Assembly (NCBI GenBank): GCA_012959525.1
Contig: DUDB01000006.1
Location: 1 to 40,448 of the forward strand
From: Planctomycetota bacterium
GTDB lineage: Bacteria; Planctomycetota; UBA1135; GCA-002686595
DNA: 40,448 bases
Direction: 5' to 3'
The first letter of the stretch is position 1. Each line of letters opens with the position of its first letter. This document shows, piece after piece, positions 1 through 7,760 of this stretch. The notes beneath the pieces were generated by a model. The model made no database searches and had not been told where the DNA came from. It saw only the letters and a list, made by a program, of their open reading frames with translations. The translations under genes and the position numbers were made by a program.

Positions 1-148
1 CCATGACCCAGGCCTGCGGAAGTGTGTCAGCCATAGCACGAAGCGCGAGAGGTCCAGCGTCCTTCATGCACGTGCCACAACGAGAGCAGTCGAGCTCCGA
101 TTCCGGGAGGTTGTTCAGGTTGTAGTCCAAGATGTCCTCGGCGGTCAC
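1..148 (-). CDS. Partial hypothetical protein with a C-x2-C-x2-C cluster (C-terminus outside window)
   Basis: Only the first 49 codons are inside the window, read right to left from a GTG at 148 off the left edge. The visible protein begins VTAEDILDYNLNNLPES and contains CSRCGTC around residues 21-27, a three-cysteine pattern that could bind metal or an Fe-S cluster, though the usual fourth cysteine is not seen. The gene lies 49 bases after the stop of the 608-aa exported protein and may be in its operon. The frame is open upstream to a TGA inside the end of that gene. The residues before the GTG (such as GGGIHPFGNA) also look protein-like, and a GGAGGT lies 21 bases upstream of the GTG, so the true start is uncertain. 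I do not recognise the family. Confidence 0.45.
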   Translation of the reverse strand, partial: MTAEDILDYNLNNLPESELDCSRCGTCMKDAGPLALRAMADTLPQAWVM

Positions 149-197
149 GGCGTTGCCAAACGGATGGATACCTCCGCCACAGAGGGACGGCCCAAAC

Positions 198-2024
198 TCA
201 ATCCAACCCGCTCACCTCAGCCTCTTCGAGAGCCTGGTGCGCAAAGGCTTGGAAGCTCGTGCGCGCGAAGTCGTCGGTCAGCATGTTGAAGTGCCGATCC
301 TGAAAGGGGTCGATGGGGTTGGTGGGAGCCAAGCGTTCCTTCAGGTACACGGTGTAGTAGCCATAGGCGCCCTTATAGGGACCGCCGACTGTCCCCGGCT
401 CCAGCTCAAAGAAAATCTGATCGGTAACCGAGAGGTTGTGCAGGTACTCTGAGTAGGGGCTCTCCCCCACAAAGCGCCGGAAGTCATTGCGGGTGGTCGA
501 CTCGCCGGTGAAGCGCCCCTTGTTCTTCAGGCCCATGGCCGGTGGCATCTTGCCGCTCACGGGAAGAGGCGGGTCCCAGTACTCGCTCTTGAGGTCTAGG
601 AGGTTTGACCAGAACTCTCTGAAGCCCATCAGACCCTCGGGCTTGACGTAGTTGCGACCCTCTTCGAGAGCGCTCTGCTTCTCGCCCTCCTGGTCGATGA
701 TGTAGTCGATGTAGTCGTCAATCTCCTGCCGAACGGCATTGCCGGCCTTCTCGGCACCAGCCCAACCATCCGCTTTCCACTTGTAGCGCGGAAAGTCGAA
801 TGCCGAAACGAGCAACACGTCCGCCTTGGCCTTTCCGAGCCCCATGATGACGTTGGCGCGGGGCAGGTAGGCCTCCAACTCGGGTGGAAGGGTGTTGTTC
901 GCCGTACGCGTGATCTGGGAGGCAATCAGGGTCTTGTACGACTCAACTAGGTAAGCGTGCTCGTTATAGGCCACCACGGAGGGAAACTGATGCCCGTCGA
1001 GAGCAAGGAAATCCCAGTTGAACATGGATCCCGCAAGGTCCGCCTGCATCTGACGGACTTCGGCCAGGAACTCCTCGCGGTCCTTCAGAACGCCTGCCTC
1101 GATCAATTTCTTCGTGGTCAGGTATTCCAAGGCCAGGAACAGCTTGGCTTCGTAAACGTCGTGAGGACTGAACACGTGCTTCATTTCCTGAAAGACCTCT
1201 TCGGTCTTGAGCGTCTCGCTGAAACCACCGCCCTCAATGGTCATGAGCGCCTCGGGCGGAAGCCCTTCGGTCTGCGTCTTGATCTCTACGAGGCTCGCGA
1301 GAGCCATCATGACGTAGTCGCGCAGGAGGCTCATCATCATCTCCTCCTCGCGCTTGATGGGCTCACCTGCCTCTTCCGCTGCCTCCAAACGCCACTGATA
1401 GTGTTGCGCGTAGTCCGCTACCAGGTCGAAGTTGGGCGATCCTTGATGGATCGCCTCAAGGGTAATTTCCGGCCAGCCGTCCGGGTGGCCGGGGAAGAAC
1501 ATGGTCTCGAACTCGAGAGTCTGCCGCACCTGGTCGTTGTACCAGGCCACGCTCTCATAGGCCCGGCGGGTCTCGGTGTCCAAATCGAGGCTCGGGTAGC
1601 GGTCTGTGAACTGGGCGCGATGGATCTCGGTGCGCCGTACGTACTCGGCCTCGTCGTATTCCATGTAGGCCAGAGCGCTGGCCACGGCCACATCGACCTC
1701 TGCCTTCTGCTCGGCCGTCAGGGACTCGTAGGAGGCACCCTTGTAGCTCTCCCCCGCGATGGAGTTCCGGCTCTCGTATTGACGCAGCTCGCGCTCCTGC
1801 TTGATAAGGACCCCCAGCCTGCGAGAATCCAAGGCGTTGTAGCCCTTGCCGTAGCAGAGGAACCGCTTGATCTCCATGTTGCTGATGCGATGGCCGTCGA
1901 TGATGAGCGGCTTGCCCAGAATGGAGTCCGAGGGGCCCTGGGGAGAGGAAACCGGGGCCGGAGCCGCTTGCGAGGCGGTGGAGAGCAGCACGGTGAGCAG
2001 GCTGGTGGAAAGCGAGAATGTCAT
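198..2024 (-). CDS. Exported hypothetical protein with parvulin/SurA-like ends
   Basis: The 608-aa protein starts with a signal peptide (hydrophobic residues 3-20, then AAPAPV), so it should act outside the cytoplasmic membrane. Residues 35-57 (ILGKPLIIDGHRIS...) resemble the start of SurA-type chaperone domains. Near the C-terminus, residues 542-567 (EPGTVGGPYKGAYGYYTVYL) look like the last strand of a parvulin prolyl isomerase. The large acidic, mostly helical middle (about 60-500) matches no family I know, and I see no complete parvulin active site. A divergent periplasmic folding factor is the best guess, held weakly. No clear Shine-Dalgarno sequence precedes the ATG. The gene diverges from the next one across a 315-base gap. 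Long frames on the opposite strand here are shadows. Confidence 0.7.
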   Translation of the reverse strand: MTFSLSTSLLTVLLSTASQAAPAPVSSPQGPSDSILGKPLIIDGHRISNMEIKRFLCYGKGYNALDSRRLGVLIKQERELRQYESRNSIAGESYKGASYESLTAEQKAEVDVAVASALAYMEYDEAEYVRRTEIHRAQFTDRYPSLDLDTETRRAYESVAWYNDQVRQTLEFETMFFPGHPDGWPEITLEAIHQGSPNFDLVADYAQHYQWRLEAAEEAGEPIKREEEMMMSLLRDYVMMALASLVEIKTQTEGLPPEALMTIEGGGFSETLKTEEVFQEMKHVFSPHDVYEAKLFLALEYLTTKKLIEAGVLKDREEFLAEVRQMQADLAGSMFNWDFLALDGHQFPSVVAYNEHAYLVESYKTLIASQITRTANNTLPPELEAYLPRANVIMGLGKAKADVLLVSAFDFPRYKWKADGWAGAEKAGNAVRQEIDDYIDYIIDQEGEKQSALEEGRNYVKPEGLMGFREFWSNLLDLKSEYWDPPLPVSGKMPPAMGLKNKGRFTGESTTRNDFRRFVGESPYSEYLHNLSVTDQIFFELEPGTVGGPYKGAYGYYTVYLKERLAPTNPIDPFQDRHFNMLTDDFARTSFQAFAHQALEEAEVSGLD

Positions 2025-2339
2025 GGAAAACGCTGAGAGTGGAAGAGATTGGACGGTTGGGTCGAGAGCTTACGCAGAATGGGCAAAGAAGAGAGCAGAA
2101 AGTCAGAATCGGATGGGGTGGGGCTGTTCATGGCCAAGAATCACGCGGATACCAGCCAAAATAGGGTCGGATTGCACCTTGATCACAGAATTTTGGAGGG
2201 CATTCGGGTGCCGCCGATTGGGAAGCCATGGAGGACAGGGCTGATGAGAGAAGGTCGATGCCCGTTGACCAGATCCCAGAACCGAGGCCCCAAACCTCGC
2301 GCCCCCTGCTCTAATTGATGTACCCACTGCATCCCCCCC
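2025..2339. other. 315-base intergenic region between divergent genes
   Basis: The stretch separates the minus-strand 608-aa exported protein from the plus-strand 229-aa hypothetical and must hold both promoters. I found no convincing TTGACA/TATAAT pair on either strand, no strong inverted repeat and no small gene. A C-run (seven bases) sits directly before the ATG at 2340, with no Shine-Dalgarno sequence there. Confidence 0.5.
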
Positions 2340-3029
2340 ATGGAATACCAACCCCGCACGATCGCTTTCCTGAGCGAGTTCATTCACCCACCTCAACCCC
2401 CGGATGCACGCGCCATCCAAAAGCTGCACAACCGGATGTTCGAGTCCGGGCACCCACCCTACTCCAGCTTCGCGGTCACGCCAGCCGGCCCCTTGCTCAC
2501 CAACCCATCTGCTCGCAAGGGCGCCGTCTCCCAGGTGGCATTCCTTGAAGACAGAGTGCAGTTCAGAGAAGAGTTGGGGGACGCCACCCAGGACTCTTTC
2601 GCGCAACGGGTCACCAATGTTCTCGAGGGCGCCTTACCCCTGCGCAACATTGAGATAATCACCGGACAGCAGATCACCCTGCGCAGCCTAATCAACCCCC
2701 AGGCCTTCCAGGATTCTCGCAAGTTCCTGCATGAAGGCATGTTCCGGTTCGGGGACGCCATGCGCGTCTACGAACGCTCGCCGCAACTGTTCGGCATGCG
2801 CCTGGTGTTTCCGCCCGAGGGCGAGCAGCGCAATGCCTACTCCCTGCGCATTGAATCCTACAACGCGGATGCACGCTCACTTTACGTTGAGATCCAAGGA
2901 TCGTTCGGGCCGACGGCGGTTGCGACGGGGCTTGATGACATCACAAGCAACGTGCACGAGACCTACGATTTCATGCTCGGGCGGGTGCTGCCCTTCATCG
3001 CGTGCTTTGACGCGCGGCAGCCCTCCTGA
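2340..3029 (+). CDS. Hypothetical cytosolic protein, 229 aa
   Basis: The protein has no signal peptide or membrane segment and appears cytosolic. The N-terminal half holds FESGHPPYSSF (about residues 35-45). The C-terminal half alternates strand-like and helix-like stretches and ends with VHETYDFMLGRVLPFI (about 204-219). The overall pattern, a beta-rich middle and a final helix that begins with His and Glu, loosely recalls the sporadically distributed TIGR04255 family, but I cannot confirm this. The ATG is the first start in the frame and has no Shine-Dalgarno sequence. The overlapping 167-aa frame on the other strand has shadow-like composition and was left out. Confidence 0.65.
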   Translation: MEYQPRTIAFLSEFIHPPQPPDARAIQKLHNRMFESGHPPYSSFAVTPAGPLLTNPSARKGAVSQVAFLEDRVQFREELGDATQDSFAQRVTNVLEGALPLRNIEIITGQQITLRSLINPQAFQDSRKFLHEGMFRFGDAMRVYERSPQLFGMRLVFPPEGEQRNAYSLRIESYNADARSLYVEIQGSFGPTAVATGLDDITSNVHETYDFMLGRVLPFIACFDARQPS

Positions 3030-3085
3030 AGAGAGCCAGAGGCCTTCTCGAAACTTGTCGGGAGCGCTAGGTTAGGTACCGACCG

Positions 3086-3772
3086 ATGCATCCCGTCGAA
3101 ATCCAATGCCAAGCGGAGAACGTGTGCGCCACAGGTCTCAGGGCCTTAGCGTTGATCACACTTTGCGCCTGCACCCAGCAAGGCTCCGAGGCCCCAGCGC
3201 CTCCGAAAGGGGCCGTGATCGGAGTGGGGCCCAGTTGGATTCTCGATAAGGAGGTGGACCGCTGGGTGGACACCGTGGCCCTGCTGGAGCCTTCGGAAAC
3301 TCGGCCTTCCTGGCGACGCAAGGCCCTTACGAACCTGGTCCTTCCGAGCAAGCTGGCCGCCCTTCTGGTTCCGGCGGAGAGGCAGCTGGCGCTCGGCCGA
3401 GCGGAGCACGCCCTGCAGGCTCTGAGAACCACCGGAACCTTGCCTGACGAGTTCCAGGAACCCCTCGAGAGCGCCATGGGCGACGTGAACGAGGTTGGGC
3501 TGGGGCGCTGGATCATGGCCCGCGGCCTGCCCCTGGGAGAGTGGAGCGAGATACTCGAGGAGGCTGGCACGTTTCTCATCATGCGCGTGCTGGAGGCCCC
3601 CGATGCGGCAGACTGGCAACCGAACACAGCCATCCGGATCGAATACGTTCACATCCCCTACCTGCGTCCGGAGGACCAGCCAGCCTTGCTTGTGGAGCAA
3701 GCGCGCGAGCAGATTCGAATCTGGGCTGTGACCCCTGAGTGGGAGTGGATTCTCCCGCAGTACTACCAATGA
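3086..3772 (+). CDS. Exported lipoprotein of unknown function (SurA-like features)
   Basis: The 228-aa protein has a hydrophobic stretch ending in a lipobox-like LCAC (Cys29), so it is probably lipid-anchored. After a Pro/Ala linker, residues 45-60 (VGPSWILDKEVDRWVD) resemble the opening strand and helix of SurA-type chaperones, where an equivalent motif introduces the first helix. The middle is helical and charged. Near the C-terminus, IRIEYVHIPYL (about 189-199) resembles the first strand of a parvulin domain, although no complete isomerase domain follows. It is the first gene of a tight three-gene cassette: its stop overlaps the next ATG as ATGA, which suggests translational coupling. Confidence 0.7.
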   Translation: MHPVEIQCQAENVCATGLRALALITLCACTQQGSEAPAPPKGAVIGVGPSWILDKEVDRWVDTVALLEPSETRPSWRRKALTNLVLPSKLAALLVPAERQLALGRAEHALQALRTTGTLPDEFQEPLESAMGDVNEVGLGRWIMARGLPLGEWSEILEEAGTFLIMRVLEAPDAADWQPNTAIRIEYVHIPYLRPEDQPALLVEQAREQIRIWAVTPEWEWILPQYYQ

Positions 3773-4701
3773 GACACGGCCACAGGACACCTTCCATCGC
3801 TCTCGTCCTGGGTGCCGCCCTGGCCTCCGTGCACGCCTCGGCTGGACTTGCAACAGCTGAGCTCCGGGCCGCGTGCACCGAACAGGAGCCGCAGGATGAA
3901 CTCGAGGACAAGCTCCCTCCCAAACTCAAGGCCTGGCCCAAACCGAAGAGCCAGGCCGAGCTGAAGGACCGGATCGCGCGCCTGCGCCAGGATCGCTCGG
4001 AGGAAGTGGCAGCCGAGGCACACGCGGCCTTGATTTCCATGGGCCCCTCCGCCGCCCCGCTGCTGATCCGCTCCCTTGGAAAGGAGAAGAGCAAGGACGC
4101 TCGCGAGCGCATCCGATCCGCACTGGCCAGTATCCTCGATCAACAACACTCACGCCTGATCGCGGAGTTTTTCAACGACAAGTCCATCGACGTCCGCGTC
4201 TGGGCGCTCATCACCGTCAGCCGCACGCCCGATCCGGGCCTTCAGAAGACCGTGCTGGGGCACTGGAAGGCCCTCGCGAAACGCGGTGACAAGGCGGAGG
4301 AAATCGAGCGCTATGCTGCCGGCCTGTGCCTGCTCTCAATAGAGGATCCGCAAGGACTCGAGCCCGTGGTCAGCGCGACGATCTCCCACTGGAAGGAGCG
4401 CGCAGCCCAAATCCGCGGCGTCCTGAATGGGCTCCGCTCGGCGGCACTCGACAAGGCGCTCCTAGGGCACTTGAAAGCCACAGACCGCAAGCAGCAGTCC
4501 GCGGCTCTGCGTTTGATCGCAGCTGGGGGAACACCGGCCACTCTCTCCGCCGTAGCTCCCTTCCTGGACAGCGGCGACCCCACCCTGCGGATCGATGCCA
4601 TCAACGCCTGCCGGGTGCTCGTGGCTGGTGAACCCCCATTGGACAGGATCCCCGTATTTGAGGCCATTGAGCTGGCCAAGGCCTGGAAGGCGAGGCTCTG
4701 A
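3769..4701 (+). CDS. Exported HEAT-repeat protein
   Basis: The 310-aa protein starts at the ATG that overlaps the upstream stop (ATGA). It has a signal peptide (ALVLGAALASVHASAG, about residues 11-26). After an acidic, Lys/Pro-rich linker come paired helices typical of HEAT/PBS-lyase repeats: EVAAEAHAALISMGPSAAPL (about 77-96), DVRVWALITVSR, and DPTLRIDAINACRVL (about 275-289). Such repeats usually bind proteins, so a scaffold role in the periplasm is likely. Its stop overlaps the ATG of the next gene (TGATG). No catalytic motif is visible. Confidence 0.8.
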   Translation: MRHGHRTPSIALVLGAALASVHASAGLATAELRAACTEQEPQDELEDKLPPKLKAWPKPKSQAELKDRIARLRQDRSEEVAAEAHAALISMGPSAAPLLIRSLGKEKSKDARERIRSALASILDQQHSRLIAEFFNDKSIDVRVWALITVSRTPDPGLQKTVLGHWKALAKRGDKAEEIERYAAGLCLLSIEDPQGLEPVVSATISHWKERAAQIRGVLNGLRSAALDKALLGHLKATDRKQQSAALRLIAAGGTPATLSAVAPFLDSGDPTLRIDAINACRVLVAGEPPLDRIPVFEAIELAKAWKARL

Positions 4702-5930
4702 TGGAGGCCACGCGATCCCGCTGGGGGCCCTCCCTGGCCGCACTCCTCTTTCTCGTGGCGATCCCAAGCCACGCTCAGGCCCAACGCGGCGATCGGACCA
4801 AGCCCGCCAACGACCCGGCCAACTGCCCGCACACCGCGGGAGATCCCAAGATCTTGAAAGCCGCCGGCATTCTCTCGCTGGGAGGCTTCCCCTTCGGCGA
4901 AGAAGACAGCACTGCGGGTATTGACGAGTACCTAGGCTCGAATGATGTGCGCTGGATCGAGACCGCGCACTTCAGGATCGGAGTGGGGCTGGGCCCCTAC
5001 AGGGTCAGCCGCAAGGAGAAGGCCAGGCTGATGGATGAGCTCCAGCGTCTGGCAGTCCACATGCCCTCCATCAAGCCCGAGAAAATTCGCGTCATCGATC
5101 CGTGGCTGAGGGCCTACATGTACGCCCAGCGCGCCGAAGATCTCTGGACCAAGATGCAGGGCATCTTGGGCGTTACTGACGGGGACTTCCCGGATGGCAC
5201 CAAACCTTGGGACACCCAGGGCAGGTACATGGGTATCGGGCCGTTCATGGGGGAGAAGGGAAAACCAGAAGTCTTGATTCTCTCCAGCCAGGGAGCTTGC
5301 AGCGATTACCTTCGCAACTACTTCGGCCTGCTCACAAGGATGTCCCAGCGTTGGAACATTCTGGACCGAGACGTACTCCACTTGGTGATCCACACCGGGC
5401 AAGGGGATTTGGATGAAGAGGCTGCCCTCCACGGCCACTTCGTGTTCAACCTCTCCCAACAACTGCTCGACGCTTACAAGCACTACTCCTACGAGATCCC
5501 GATCTGGCTGAAAGAAGGCCTCGCCCACTGGCTCGAACGCTCCATCAATCCGGAACACAACACGTTCAACGGTAGTGAAGGCGCGGCAGCCATCAGAACC
5601 AACAAGGCCGATTGGAACCGACCGACACGCGCACTGGTCCAGAGCAGTGACTCCATCTCGCTCGCGCAGCTGGTACGCATCCAGGGATTCGGAGAGCTGG
5701 AGTTGGCCCACCACTACACGGTCTGGTCCATGATCGACTTCCTGATGACCGAGCATCCGAAGTTCGTCGGCCAATTGCTGGACGACATCAAAGGCATGGT
5801 CAACGAGCAGTTCATCGACGACGGGACCGGCATGGACGACAAGCACCGCGCTGCCTTCAAGGCGCATCTGGGCATGACCTACGCCCAGTTCGATCGGTCC
5901 TGGGCTGCCTGGGTCCAGGAGCACTACTAG
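4701..5930 (+). CDS. Exported peptidase-MA-like (gluzincin) protein with degenerate zinc site
   Basis: The 409-aa protein has a signal peptide (LAALLFLVAIPSHAQAQ, residues 12-28). The region around residues 245-280 matches the core of gluzincin metallopeptidases of the peptidase-MA/DUF1570 kind: a helix where HExxH should lie, then IPIWLKEGLAHWLER, which corresponds to the conserved EGLA segment carrying the third zinc ligand (E272). However, the HExxH position reads H246-F-V-F-N250, so the catalytic Glu and second His are missing. The protein therefore probably keeps the fold but is not an active protease. It is the last gene of the coupled lipoprotein/HEAT/pseudo-peptidase cassette. Confidence 0.75.
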   Translation: MEATRSRWGPSLAALLFLVAIPSHAQAQRGDRTKPANDPANCPHTAGDPKILKAAGILSLGGFPFGEEDSTAGIDEYLGSNDVRWIETAHFRIGVGLGPYRVSRKEKARLMDELQRLAVHMPSIKPEKIRVIDPWLRAYMYAQRAEDLWTKMQGILGVTDGDFPDGTKPWDTQGRYMGIGPFMGEKGKPEVLILSSQGACSDYLRNYFGLLTRMSQRWNILDRDVLHLVIHTGQGDLDEEAALHGHFVFNLSQQLLDAYKHYSYEIPIWLKEGLAHWLERSINPEHNTFNGSEGAAAIRTNKADWNRPTRALVQSSDSISLAQLVRIQGFGELELAHHYTVWSMIDFLMTEHPKFVGQLLDDIKGMVNEQFIDDGTGMDDKHRAAFKAHLGMTYAQFDRSWAAWVQEHY

Positions 5931-6162
5931 GCCGCCAGGGGCCCTCCCGAGGCCCGCCGTGGGCCCTTGGGCCGTCTGAGAGGGTGATTTCCGCTCCAAT
6001 GGCCCAACTCTGGGGGTGAGGGCTCCATCTCGGGACACTGACGGTCGATAGGAGAAGCCCCGAAGTCCAAAAGCGAGGCAGGAAAGTTACCGTGTACGTA
6101 AGAGTCTCTCCCATCCAACCTCTCCCGCGCCCCATCACCCCCGCCTCCGACCACCCAAGCCG
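5931..6162. other. Intergenic region before the radical SAM pair
   Basis: The gap begins with a GC-rich segment with several self-complementary GGGCCC blocks (about 5938-5970), which could fold and help end the upstream transcript, but no T-run follows. The right part is pyrimidine-rich and leads to the ATG at 6163 without a Shine-Dalgarno sequence. I see no small gene. Confidence 0.35.
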
Positions 6163-7758
6163 ATGATTCAGCGCAAGCGACGCCTCGTACTTTTCCTTCC
6201 GCACCGGGCCGACCCGGCGGAAGGTGTACGCGTGGCGGCCGACCTCCTGCCTCTGGAACTGCTGCAGATCGCGGCTCTCCCGGACCAGGCGGGCTACGAG
6301 GTGCACATCGTGGACGCCATGGTCCACGAGGACTATCTCGAGCGCCTGTTTGAGCTGTGTGACGGTGCGCTGCTATTTGCAAGTTCGTGCATACTCGGAT
6401 TTCAGGTGGCTCACGGTGCGCGTGTGGCCAAGTCCATCCGTGAGCGCTTCCCAAGCCTGCCCATCATCTGGGGCGGTTGGTTCCCGAGCGTTCTCCCCGA
6501 GCGCTACCTAGAAGAGGGGATCGCCGATGCGGTCGGTCTAGGTCAAGGTGAATTCACCTTCTGGGATGTGGTCCAAGCACTGGACGCAGGGGAACCTCTC
6601 GACAGCGTGGATGGGCTGGCACTCATGCGCGACGGCGAGATGATCAAGACCGACAAGCGTCAGATCGTCGGATTCGAAGACATCCCCGACGTGCCCTGGC
6701 ACCTGATGGATTTCGAAGAGTACGTGGCGCTGCAGAACCAGCCGGGCGCGTGGAAGCTCCGCCACAAGTACCCCGACCCCTGGAACCTCCCGCCCGGCAC
6801 GCCGGTGCGCGGCTTCAGTTACTACTCGAGCTTCGGCTGCCCGGAGCCCTGCACGTTCTGTTGCTCGCCCCTCGTTACGGATCGACGCTGGAAAGCGATC
6901 CCAGGGAAGCTCCTTGGAGAACGCCTCCTCGACTGTCACGAGCGTTTTGATTTCAACGTAATGCGCTTCCAAGACGCCAACTTTGGTGTCGCGGAAAAAC
7001 GCTCCAACGAATTCTGCGAGACTCTCGTTGAGGCCGGATCGCCCTTCTGGTGGTCGGGTTGCTACGAGATCGAAACCCTCGATCGATACAAGAAGGAATC
7101 GCTCGATCTCATGCAGGCCGCCAAGTGCCACATGATCTCGGTAGGCGCAGAAGCCGGATCCACGGAACAACAAGACGCCATCAAGAAGAAGATCAACGTC
7201 GATCACTTCGAGTCCTCCCTGCGCGCCATGAACGAGCGCGACATCACGACCGGTTGCTCCTGGATCATCGGCTACCCCGGCGAATCCCAGGAGTCCATGC
7301 GCGAGACCCTACGTGTCGCCGCGCTCATGAAGTACAAATTCCCGCGCTCGGCCTCGGACGTCTTCCCCTTCCGCCCCATCCCCGGCACCGAGGACTACGA
7401 CACCATGGTCGCTCAGGGATATAAGCCGCCCCACACTCTGGAAGAGTGGGGGTCATGCCTTGAGTACAAGCTCGAGCTCGGTGACCTAGAGATGCCAGCG
7501 GACGTGCTCCAGATCTGGAAGCGTTACGGGACAGCCTCAACTTTCTACGACGGGCTGGCCCATGAAGGCAACGCTGCGATCCGCAAGGCGCTGAGCACAA
7601 TCTCAGGTTGGCGCCTCAAGCACAGCAACTACAAGTTCCCCGTGGAACATGGCCTCTTCCACGTCTATGTGAAGCTCACACGCCAGCGCAAGGAAGACAT
7701 GCTGGCCAATCCCGCCATGGACAAGACCTCTGGGGTGACCCCCCACGCTCCGGCCTGA
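6163..7758 (+). CDS. B12-binding-type radical SAM protein, paralogue 1
   Basis: The 531-aa protein has the layout of class B radical SAM enzymes. An N-terminal cobalamin-binding-like Rossmann domain (about 8-145, LFLPHRADP...IIWGGWFPSVLPE) is followed by the SAM core. The cluster motif is GCPEPCTFCCSP, with C226, C230 and C233 giving CxxxCxxC. Later core segments include FQDANFGV, IETLDRYKKESLDLM, SVGAEAGS and FPFRPIPGTEDY. The B12 domain lacks the DxHxxG cobalamin-ligand motif, so base-off cobalamin binding is uncertain. The substrate is unknown; relatives modify lipids, antibiotics or tetrapyrroles. The next gene is a paralogue of the same length two bases downstream, so the two should be co-transcribed. 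Confidence 0.88.
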   Translation: MIQRKRRLVLFLPHRADPAEGVRVAADLLPLELLQIAALPDQAGYEVHIVDAMVHEDYLERLFELCDGALLFASSCILGFQVAHGARVAKSIRERFPSLPIIWGGWFPSVLPERYLEEGIADAVGLGQGEFTFWDVVQALDAGEPLDSVDGLALMRDGEMIKTDKRQIVGFEDIPDVPWHLMDFEEYVALQNQPGAWKLRHKYPDPWNLPPGTPVRGFSYYSSFGCPEPCTFCCSPLVTDRRWKAIPGKLLGERLLDCHERFDFNVMRFQDANFGVAEKRSNEFCETLVEAGSPFWWSGCYEIETLDRYKKESLDLMQAAKCHMISVGAEAGSTEQQDAIKKKINVDHFESSLRAMNERDITTGCSWIIGYPGESQESMRETLRVAALMKYKFPRSASDVFPFRPIPGTEDYDTMVAQGYKPPHTLEEWGSCLEYKLELGDLEMPADVLQIWKRYGTASTFYDGLAHEGNAAIRKALSTISGWRLKHSNYKFPVEHGLFHVYVKLTRQRKEDMLANPAMDKTSGVTPHAPA

Positions 7759-7760
7759 CC

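Noticed and set aside
957..2036. Long plus-strand frame over the 608-aa gene
   Set aside because: It lies antisense to a gene with a clear signal peptide. Its composition is Leu/Val/His/Gly-rich, typical of a GC-rich shadow frame.
2103..2606. 167-aa minus-strand frame in the intergenic region and the hypothetical gene
   Set aside because: It overlaps the better-supported 229-aa gene and shows no motif or start signal.
4932..6038. 368-aa minus-strand frame
   Set aside because: It is antisense to the peptidase-MA-like gene, which has a recognisable signal peptide and fold.
7608..7760. Earlier start for the second radical SAM gene
   Set aside because: It would overlap paralogue 1, and the ATG at 7761 aligns exactly with the paralogue's start.
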